Shown piece after piece: positions 6,104-11,499 of a stretch of DNA of 15,115 nt (position 1 is the first letter of the stretch; every line of letters begins with the position of its first letter). The translations under genes were made by a program, and so were the position numbers. Under the pieces are notes generated by a model. That model had not been told where the DNA came from, did not search any database, and saw only the letters and a program-made list of their open reading frames with translations. The DNA comes from Candidatus Roizmanbacteria bacterium CG10_big_fil_rev_8_21_14_0_10_45_7. GTDB lineage: Bacteria; Patescibacteriota; Microgenomatia; UBA1406. Where the stretch lies: the NCBI GenBank assembly GCA_002793745.1, contig PFEE01000047.1:1-15115 (forward strand), read 5' to 3'.

Positions 6104-6556
6104 TTATTTCACTACTTTTTTGTAGAGTGCCCTAAAGATATCGGTGCGCGATATCATACCAATCAAAATATTTTCCTGATTCTCCTCTACCACCGGCATC
6201 TGCCGAATGTTTCGTAATAACATCTTGGACAGGGCGCGCATAATGGGTCGCTCGGGATAGGTCAGATAGATAGTTGTGGTCATAATGTCTTTGGCTTTAA
6301 GTCCAGATAATTCACCCAACCGATCTTCCATATCTTCAAACCGACGAGCATGCACAAAATCTGATATTACCTCCTCATAAGAAGGATACAGCTTGCTTAA
6401 GATATCTTTATCAGAAATGATACCCACCATTTTTTTGCCCACAACGACTGGTAGTGAATGGATATGTTTCTTGTAGATAAGATTCCAGATTTCTCGTAAC
6501 GAAGTAGAGGGAATAATGGTCGTGACTTTCTTCTGCATTACTTCTTTTACCCGCAT
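6104..6556 (-). CDS. Tandem CBS-domain protein, 150 aa
   Basis: Consists only of two CBS domains forming a Bateman module, which usually binds adenine nucleotides and regulates a partner. CBS1 spans about residues 5-57 (VKEVMQKKVTTIIPSTSLRE to VGIISDKDILSK). CBS2 spans about 87-145 (AKDIMTTTIYLTYPERPIMR to LIGMISRTDIFRAL), with each domain ending in the diagnostic G-h-h-[ST]-x-x-D-h-h pattern. No catalytic, membrane or DNA-binding domain is attached, so it must act on another protein. It lies 17 nt downstream of the NqrB/RnfD-like gene in the same orientation, but has its own TATACT box (6569-6564) seven bases before ATG 6556, embedded in a 22-base perfect palindrome. A functional tie to the flavin module is possible but rests on adjacency alone. 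Confidence 0.93.
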   Translation of the reverse strand: MRVKEVMQKKVTTIIPSTSLREIWNLIYKKHIHSLPVVVGKKMVGIISDKDILSKLYPSYEEVISDFVHARRFEDMEDRLGELSGLKAKDIMTTTIYLTYPERPIMRALSKMLLRNIRQMPVVEENQENILIGMISRTDIFRALYKKVVK

Positions 6557-6558
6557 CT

Positions 6559-6580
6559 AAAGTAGTATATATACTACTTT
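6559..6580. repeat. 22-bp perfect palindrome over the CBS-gene promoter
   Basis: Perfect inverted repeat with half site AAAGTAGTATA and no loop, centred between 6569 and 6570. It contains the minus-strand TATACT (-10, 6569-6564) of the CBS gene and also covers the last codons and stop (6574-6576) of the upstream NqrB/RnfD-like gene. It may be an operator for a dimeric regulator, or an AT-rich hairpin at the end of the upstream transcript. It lacks a GC-rich stem, so it is not a classical terminator. Confidence 0.6.
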
Positions 6581-7491
6581 TGAGGATTTTTGGCAAGTGG
6601 AACCGTAGTGACATGCCTTATTTTGGTAAGCAGCGTTACGATGTTGGCAAACAATACCACCGTAAGCAGCGGATCAACGAGCCAGGCACCCAGTATGGTA
6701 TAAAACGTGAAGAGCGCTAATCCTGAAATAATCCCTATAACCACATGCTGCCAAGGAAATATGGGTGAGGTTTTGGGTTCAGCAAGCATGACAAAAGCAC
6801 AAAATGCCGTTGCGTTAAAGACATTTGCGTAGGTTAACGACAACGCGCTGTTGAGTGACTCATGTAGGTAGGTATAGATGAACATTGAGGCCAGAAACGT
6901 CACGAAAAAAATGAGCGCATACCTAAATCGTTTAAAGGCACCCGCATAACGCATAAATACCACTAAGAACAATGCCGGTGCAACCATATTGAGTACCGGA
7001 ATTGCGTTGGTCATGTTTTGAGTCATATCAACTCCCCACCACGACACCAATAAGGGGCGTGCCGATGGATTAAACCATGAGGCAACCACGCTTACCCCAT
7101 ACGTTATGGTTAGTGCCAGTGCCGCTGGATTAAATACCGGCAGGTTACTGCGCCTAAACCAGTACTTACCTACCCCAATGGCGATAACGCCGGTAATAAA
7201 GTACCAGATGCTGTTGGTTGGATGCACAAGCAGATACACGATCCAGGTGGATATAAAAAAATTAAGGGGATTTGCTCCTTTCACGCCAAACCCATACCGG
7301 ATCAAATAATACACGACGCAGCCTGTCATTAAAACCACTACGGCATTCATCAAATATTGGTTCCGTTCAATAGGATTTACCGTGGCAATAAGAAGGTCGA
7401 GCGTAGCGAAGATTCCAAATAAAGACAGAAAAAGAAAAAACTGGAAAAGAGGAGTTTTAAGGTTGAGATACTTTTTTAAGTCCTGTATCAT
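6574..7491 (-). CDS. NqrB/RnfD/RnfE-family membrane protein, 305 aa
   Basis: Polytopic membrane protein with about nine or ten hydrophobic segments, related to the quinone/flavin-binding NqrB and RnfD subunits of ion-pumping oxidoreductases. Family marks are VFNPAALAL (119-127) after a central helix, and a late helix-loop ending MLAEPKTSP (235-243), matching the ATDPxTSP stretch of RnfD, then two terminal helices. The segment between NPAALAL and the next helices lacks a recognisable [ST]GA[ST] flavinylation motif, which NqrB and RnfD carry in this region, so covalent FMN is probably absent; N226-A-T228 aligns instead with the later SGAT of RnfD. The frame runs on to 7734, but that would overlap the divergent FMN_bind gene; ATG 7491 is chosen because TATAAT at 7509-7504 lies just upstream. 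Divergent from FMN_bind-apbE, with which it likely works. Confidence 0.8.
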   Translation of the reverse strand: MIQDLKKYLNLKTPLFQFFLFLSLFGIFATLDLLIATVNPIERNQYLMNAVVVLMTGCVVYYLIRYGFGVKGANPLNFFISTWIVYLLVHPTNSIWYFITGVIAIGVGKYWFRRSNLPVFNPAALALTITYGVSVVASWFNPSARPLLVSWWGVDMTQNMTNAIPVLNMVAPALFLVVFMRYAGAFKRFRYALIFFVTFLASMFIYTYLHESLNSALSLTYANVFNATAFCAFVMLAEPKTSPIFPWQHVVIGIISGLALFTFYTILGAWLVDPLLTVVLFANIVTLLTKIRHVTTVPLAKNPQK

Positions 7492-7502
7492 GTGATGGGT
7501 AC

Positions 7503-7509
7503 TATTATA
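7503..7509. promoter_or_regulatory. Shared divergent -10 site of the flavin module
   Basis: In the 36-base gap between the NqrB/RnfD-like gene (ATG 7491, -) and the FMN_bind gene (ATG 7528, +), TATTATA reads as TATAAT on - (7509-7504) and TATTAT on + (7503-7508). The minus transcript would carry a leader of about 5 nt and the plus transcript about 12-13 nt, neither with a Shine-Dalgarno. A single site could couple expression of all three genes. Confidence 0.5.
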
Positions 7510-7527
7510 CAGTTTAACCATTAAGAC

Positions 7528-7980
7528 ATGGATCCTAAAAAAATACTGATCGGTGTCGTTGTTCTTGCTATTATCGGCGTTGCTGTTATACAATTGGGCA
7601 ACAATGGTACAGGGATCAATCAGAAACCTCAAACTATTCAGGGACAACCAACGGTTACGGTTGAAGTCATGAAAAAGTCCAAATATGCTGATGGCCAATA
7701 TACTGCTATAGGAAATTACATATCGCCCGCGCAACGCGAGGAAATTGAAATCACGCTTACTTTAAAAGATGGTGTAGTCACCGATGCGGCATTTACCGGC
7801 AAAGCGACTCATGAAAAAAGCATGGCTATGCAGAGGCTGTTTTCGGAGGGGTATAAAGAACAGGTTGTTGGAAAACCCATTAATGAAATAGCGCTTACCG
7901 TAGTAAACGGTTCATCACTTACGCCCAAAGGGTTTATGGATGCGCTTCAGAAAATAAAGACTGAAGCAGTGCAGTCATAA
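7528..7980 (+). CDS. Membrane-anchored FMN_bind domain protein, 150 aa
   Basis: Small electron carrier predicted to hold FMN covalently on a Ser/Thr side chain. Residues 6-23 form one N-terminal transmembrane anchor preceded by Lys4-Lys5 (N-terminus in the cytoplasm), followed by a Gly/Asn/Gln-rich linker (about 24-45). The FMN_bind domain (about 50-146) begins YADGQYTAIGNYISP, has ITLTLKDGVVTDAAFTG, and ends VVNGSSLTPKGFMDAL. The last stretch aligns with the flavinylation motif SGATxTS of RnfG/NqrC, giving NGSS, with Ser130 as probable FMN acceptor. No lipobox Cys is present, so the anchor is a helix, not a lipid. The next gene, 14 nt downstream, is apbE, the enzyme that installs this FMN. 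It likely passes electrons to or from the divergent NqrB/RnfD-like membrane protein. Confidence 0.88.
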   Translation: MDPKKILIGVVVLAIIGVAVIQLGNNGTGINQKPQTIQGQPTVTVEVMKKSKYADGQYTAIGNYISPAQREEIEITLTLKDGVVTDAAFTGKATHEKSMAMQRLFSEGYKEQVVGKPINEIALTVVNGSSLTPKGFMDALQKIKTEAVQS

Positions 7981-7994
7981 TACGGGGCTATCAT

Positions 7995-8870
7995 ATGAAG
8001 CCGCACTCGCTTTCCTATGAGTCCATGGGGACGAGCTGGGAAATATCAATCTGGGACAAGCTATCGGCATCGAATTTGGAATTACTGCACAAAAAAATTG
8101 TTGCGATCTCGCACGATTTTGATCAAACCTACTCGCGGTTTATACCTTCATCATTGGTGTCACAATTGGCTACCCGATTAGGCTTAGTCGAAGTACCGGC
8201 TAATTTCATGCGTATGCTACGCCCCTATATACACCTGTATTCCCTCTCCCACAAAAAATTTACTCCGCTGGTTGGCAGAACATTGCAGGATATGGGTTAT
8301 GACCAAAATTACAGCCTGAAACCCAAAAAGCATATTCATGCTGTTCCTGATCTTGATACAACGGTGCGGATTATAGATAACACCCATATTGAAATACGTG
8401 AGCCGGTCGTGTTTGATTTTGGCGCATTGGGTAAAGGATACGCGGTAGAGCTGATAAAAACCTATTTAAGAACGCAAAATATTAAGCGATTTCTGGTTAA
8501 TGGCAGTGGTGATATAGCCTATCAAGGAGATAACGTTCCTATTACGGTAGGGCTGGAGCACCCGCTAGATACCACCAAAGTTATTGGTTCCATAAAAATG
8601 CGTAAGGGAGCCATGTGCAGTTCAGGCGCTAACCGTCGAGCATGGGGCACGTATCACCACATTATTGACCCTCAAACGCTTTCTTCGCCCACTGATATTA
8701 TCGCGACCTGGGTGATTGCAGATTCGGCAACGGTTGCCGATGCCTTGGCAACCGCGCTATTCCTGTGCCCTCCTGAAGCGTTTTCTGATGCATTCCCGTT
8801 TGAATACTGCATCCTCAACAAACAGATGAGTGTCAAACGCTCAGCGGGCTTTAACGCTACGTTATACTAA
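7995..8870 (+). CDS. apbE: FAD:protein FMN transferase (ApbE family)
   Basis: Transfers FMN from FAD onto a Ser/Thr of a target flavoprotein, releasing AMP and needing Mg2+. 291 aa. Motifs in order: the N-terminal MGTSWEI (11-17), DFGALGKGYAVE (141-152, the FAD-binding loop, usually D[LF]GG[IL]AKGYA), LVNGSGDI (167-174), HHIIDPQT (221-228) and ADSATVADALATALF (242-256), which carries the metal-binding Asp/Thr residues. All are intact. Unlike many bacterial ApbE proteins it has no signal peptide, lipobox or membrane segment: the conserved MGTSW begins at residue 11. It is 14 nt downstream of the FMN_bind gene, its obvious substrate. Its 3' end overlaps the convergent helicase gene by 9 bp. Confidence 0.94.
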   Translation: MKPHSLSYESMGTSWEISIWDKLSASNLELLHKKIVAISHDFDQTYSRFIPSSLVSQLATRLGLVEVPANFMRMLRPYIHLYSLSHKKFTPLVGRTLQDMGYDQNYSLKPKKHIHAVPDLDTTVRIIDNTHIEIREPVVFDFGALGKGYAVELIKTYLRTQNIKRFLVNGSGDIAYQGDNVPITVGLEHPLDTTKVIGSIKMRKGAMCSSGANRRAWGTYHHIIDPQTLSSPTDIIATWVIADSATVADALATALFLCPPEAFSDAFPFEYCILNKQMSVKRSAGFNATLY

Positions 8871-10031
8871 CGTTAACGCAACGCCGGTTTTGTTTGCGCG
8901 GCCCGTTCTTCCTATACGATGGATATAATCCTCGTAGGTTTTGGGTACGTCAAAGTTAACCACATGGCTTATGTTGTTAATGTCGAGTCCCCGTGCGGCA
9001 ACATCGGTTGCTACTAACACGCGAACCACATCTTCCTTAAACATACGTATTGCCTGCTGACGCTGAAACTGTGCTTTATCGCCATGGATAGACGTAACTT
9101 TATGGCCACGTTTAAACAATTCCCGTGACAGTTCTTCAACTCCATGTTTCGTTGCTCCAAACACCAATACTTTTTTGAATTCTTCCTTTAATAAAAGCTG
9201 GTGCAGGGTATCTACTTTTTTCTTACCCATTTCAACCGTTACTACTTCCTGGCGAATGTCGGCCGTTGTTTCGTTAATCTTTACCGAAATAGTTACCGGG
9301 TTAACGGTAAAGGCCGAAATAAGCTGGGCTATGGCCGATGAAACCGTTGCCGAAAAAAACAGCGACTGACGGTTTTTGGGAAGCAGCGAAATAATGAAAC
9401 GGATATCTTGCACAAATCCCATGTCAAGCATGCGGTCTGCCTCGTCCAATACAATCGTATTAAACTCTCCTGGCCGCAAGTGTTTGCGCTCAATAAAATC
9501 TTTAAGGCGTCCTGGCGTACCGATGACCACATCGGGATTACGACGCAGGTTGTAAATTTGGTCTCTCATTGATGATTTACCGATACAAAATGCGCTGTAA
9601 ATAGGCATATTAACGGTAAACTTTTGCATTTCGTCACGGATCTGAAGGGCAAGCTCACGCGTAGGAGTAATAATAAGGGCGCGTTTGCCTTTCTTTTGCA
9701 GAATCTGCTCCACAATCGGTATTAAAAATGCGGCGGTTTTACCCGTACCGGTATTGGCTATACCCGTTACGTCTTTGCCGTTTAAAATAGCCGGTATGGC
9801 CTGCGTTTGAATAGGCGTCATATGGGTGTACCCATGTCGCGCTATATTTTCATGCAGTTTTTCATTCAGCATGAGGCTGGCATAGGGCACATCAGCTACA
9901 GCCGCCGGTTGCACCTGCGGGGAAAGCGCAGTTGCACGTGAAATATACCGCTGCACTATATCTTTAAATGATCCGCCCCGAGGAGCGTATCGGTTTCGGC
10001 GCTGTGGCGCTCTACGATAGTTACTATACAT
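8862..10031 (-). CDS. DEAD-box RNA helicase, 389 aa
   Basis: ATP-dependent RNA-remodelling enzyme. An Arg-rich N-terminus (MYSNYRRAPQRRNRYAPRGG) probably adds RNA affinity. RecA1 carries the Q motif (GYTHMTPIQTQAIP, 67-80), motif I (ANTGTGKT, 92-99), Ia (PTRELALQ), Ib (TPGRL), II (DEAD, 196-199) and III (SAT, 227-229). RecA2 carries motif IV (VLVFGAT), V (VATDVAARGLDI) and VI (HRIGRTGR, 371-378). The protein ends 11 residues after motif VI at GVALTLV, so the usual last helix and any C-terminal RNA-binding tail are missing; the gene end overlaps apbE by 9 bp. The start is preceded by an AT-rich leader with no Shine-Dalgarno. A role in ribosome assembly or RNA decay is likely by family, not shown here. 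Confidence 0.95.
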   Translation of the reverse strand: MYSNYRRAPQRRNRYAPRGGSFKDIVQRYISRATALSPQVQPAAVADVPYASLMLNEKLHENIARHGYTHMTPIQTQAIPAILNGKDVTGIANTGTGKTAAFLIPIVEQILQKKGKRALIITPTRELALQIRDEMQKFTVNMPIYSAFCIGKSSMRDQIYNLRRNPDVVIGTPGRLKDFIERKHLRPGEFNTIVLDEADRMLDMGFVQDIRFIISLLPKNRQSLFFSATVSSAIAQLISAFTVNPVTISVKINETTADIRQEVVTVEMGKKKVDTLHQLLLKEEFKKVLVFGATKHGVEELSRELFKRGHKVTSIHGDKAQFQRQQAIRMFKEDVVRVLVATDVAARGLDINNISHVVNFDVPKTYEDYIHRIGRTGRANKTGVALTLV

Positions 10032-10152
10032 AACACAAAAAATAAAATAATAATATAAGAAGGTAAGAGCTGAAAAGCTCTTCTGTATTTGATAGATAAT
10101 CTAGAAGAACTTAGGTGTAGCTTACGTTTCTTATCGATAAGTATACCACACT
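10032..10152 (-). promoter_or_regulatory. Promoter and long AT-rich 5' leader of the helicase gene
   Basis: On the minus strand an extended -10, TG-G-TATACT (hexamer 10145-10140), lies just after the stop codon of the upstream gene (10153-10155). A start near 10133 gives a leader of about 100 nt. The leader begins in a 12-bp palindrome, CTTATCGATAAG (10130-10141), and holds a 7-bp hairpin at 10065-10082 (arms AAGAGCT/AGCTCTT, loop TTTC on this strand, GAAA on +). It ends in about 25 AT-only bases followed by TTTTTTG. This contrasts with the leaderless neighbours and suggests control at the RNA level, but the hairpin is weak. Confidence 0.4.
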
Positions 10153-10923
10153 TTATTCCTGCGCGCCAGTAACAGCCAGATTGAATCCGCTTATTTGCGG
10201 CATAGCCAATGGTTGTACCGGTGACGGCTTCACAATGGTAACGGGCTTATACTCAAATTCGACGGTTGTTTTGCCCTGCTGCTCGGTTTGCGTGACTGTT
10301 TTTCTCATAAGATATTCCTTGGTATCGATATAAATAGTCGTAGTACCGCCCATTTCCTCATCCCCGCTTATGTCATACACATTGCACTGCCTCGTGCCGC
10401 AGGCTTCAGTCCCTTTTTTGGTAACCTTGACCGTATTCTTTGTTTCGTTAAACTGCTTTTTCAATGATTCCACATCGAAAAAGTTGTTTTTTTGTTCAGT
10501 CCCTTGGCCTGATGCATACTCATACCACACGTTCTTTTCAGGGTCCTGTATATACATAACGCCGTCAAGAAAAATCATACCGCCGGTTTGTTTGTCTCCG
10601 TTCGTAATGCGCATATTGCCCTTGCCGTCCGTTTCCCACGTCGAGGTAGTCTTGGTTCCGTCTTTTGACTCGGTTGTCAATGTGCCCACCATTGACTTCG
10701 AAAGGGCTGAGAGGCCCGTCTGCATATACATGCAGTAATCTTTGTCATATATGCAATCTTTGATTTTGTCCATTACCGCGCCTTTTTTATTCTGCAGCGT
10801 GGTCAGGATTCCCTTTGAGCGCTGTATATACTGATAGCCAAAATAGCCTCCTAATGCTGCCAAACCAATAACAATGATGATGATGATTCCGGCAAATCCA
10901 TGGGTAAGCTTATGATTGCTCAT
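10153..10923 (-). CDS. Membrane-anchored extracytoplasmic protein, LolA-like, 256 aa
   Basis: Function unknown. Residues 10-32 are one hydrophobic anchor starting HGFAGIIIIIVIGLAALGG, which resembles a type IV pilin-like or class III signal with a Gly-Phe junction but lacks the Glu5 of true pilins. The exposed part is beta-rich (GTLTTES, STWETDGKGNMRI, GGMIFLDGVMYIQDPEKNVWYEY), a pattern that recalls LolA/LppX-type lipoprotein-carrier folds. Two close cysteine pairs, Cys57/Cys64 and Cys175/Cys180, could form disulfides outside the membrane. The C-terminus is Pro-rich then ends FNLAVTGAQE. TATAAT at 10950-10945 is the likely -10, giving a short leader with a start-stop ATG-TGA (10935-10930) 9 nt before the true ATG. 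It is divergent from another anchored protein, 10997-11497. Confidence 0.75.
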   Translation of the reverse strand: MSNHKLTHGFAGIIIIIVIGLAALGGYFGYQYIQRSKGILTTLQNKKGAVMDKIKDCIYDKDYCMYMQTGLSALSKSMVGTLTTESKDGTKTTSTWETDGKGNMRITNGDKQTGGMIFLDGVMYIQDPEKNVWYEYASGQGTEQKNNFFDVESLKKQFNETKNTVKVTKKGTEACGTRQCNVYDISGDEEMGGTTTIYIDTKEYLMRKTVTQTEQQGKTTVEFEYKPVTIVKPSPVQPLAMPQISGFNLAVTGAQE

Positions 10924-10944
10924 GGTGTATCACATGAATTGATA

Positions 10945-10950
10945 ATTATA
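10945..10950 (-). promoter_or_regulatory. -10 box of the 256-aa anchored protein, with ATG-TGA in the leader
   Basis: Minus-strand TATAAT; start predicted near 10937. The short leader contains ATGTGA (10935-10930), a start codon directly followed by a stop, in frame with and 12 bases ahead of the real ATG at 10923. Confidence 0.5.
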
Positions 10951-10983
10951 GGTATTTAAGTATACATGAATTATAAATTTTTG

Positions 10984-10989
10984 TAGACT
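10984..10989 (+). promoter_or_regulatory. Probable -10 box of the 166-aa protein, leaderless spacing
   Basis: TAGACT followed by seven bases and then ATG 10997, the same geometry as greA and the CBS gene. TAGACT matches TATAAT at four of six positions, so this call is weaker than the others. Confidence 0.4.
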
Positions 10990-10996
10990 GATAGAT

Positions 10997-11497
10997 ATGA
11001 ACAAAAAGTTATATATATTAGCCGCTCTCATTTTGATTGCATTAGCCTTAATGGGAGTATTCTATTATCGGCAGTACCAGCAAAACAAAACAGTCCCCAC
11101 TATTAAAACCAGCAGCCTGTCGCATGAAAATTTTATATCGCAAATGGGTAATGCTACCTACCAAGTAGAAAGAAAAGCGGTACTGCTGCGCAAAGGCAGA
11201 AATGCTGATGATACGATATTACTCAATACCGATTTACTTTCCGTTGGCGATCTGGTCGGCGATAATTCAGCTTCAGCAGTAACCATACTGAACAACACCG
11301 TATCGGGCAATAGCTACCTGGTTGCTATGGTGCAACAGGGACAAAACAGCAAAGCGTATCGGATACTCCAGTCAGTTCCCCTGGGTACGGGTGAAATTAC
11401 TGCCATTACCATTACGGCAAATACCGTAGTGGTGAAAACGAAAGACGGAATAAAGACATTTGCCTATACCGGTACCCAGCTCAAAGAGAAACAATAA
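10997..11497 (+). CDS. Single-pass membrane-anchored protein of unknown function, 166 aa
   Basis: I do not recognise a family. Residues 5-24 form one transmembrane anchor (LYILAALILIALALMGVF) after a Lys-rich start, so the rest is predicted outside the membrane. The exposed part has a Lys/Gln-rich linker, then a beta-rich domain from about residue 50 (YQVERKAVLLRKG, SASAVTILNNTVSGNSYLVAM, GEITAITITANTVVVKTKDG). Cysteine is absent. The repeated strand-turn pattern suggests a small beta-barrel or beta-sandwich. It is divergent from the 256-aa anchored protein across a 73-bp gap, and the two may act together at the cell surface. It stops 2 nt before the convergent metallophosphoesterase stop, with no terminator between them. 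Confidence 0.75.
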   Translation: MNKKLYILAALILIALALMGVFYYRQYQQNKTVPTIKTSSLSHENFISQMGNATYQVERKAVLLRKGRNADDTILLNTDLLSVGDLVGDNSASAVTILNNTVSGNSYLVAMVQQGQNSKAYRILQSVPLGTGEITAITITANTVVVKTKDGIKTFAYTGTQLKEKQ

Positions 11498-11499
11498 CT

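Noticed and set aside
6116..6121. T-run after CACTAC as an intrinsic terminator on +
   Set aside because: It is the antisense of the Lys-Lys codons near the end of the CBS gene and no GC-rich stem precedes it.
5980..6135. Plus-strand 51-codon frame (MIYIHIFVPLKF...) that could be a small protein gene
   Set aside because: Weakly placed TATTAT five bases upstream, no homology I can see, and its 3' third is antisense to the conserved end of the CBS gene. Kept only as a note in the gap entry.
7492..7734. N-terminal extension of the RnfD-like protein by 81 residues
   Set aside because: It is antisense to the start of the well-supported FMN_bind gene and reads as low-quality sequence; the shared promoter region lies between.
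10065..10082. Hairpin with GAAA loop as a terminator
   Set aside because: Stem of only 7 bp and no adjacent uninterrupted T-run on either strand; described as a leader structure instead.
10370..10738. Plus-strand frame of 122 codons inside the 256-aa gene
   Set aside because: Antisense shadow: rich in Ser/Phe/Pro with no domain, while the minus-strand frame has an anchor, paired cysteines and a promoter.
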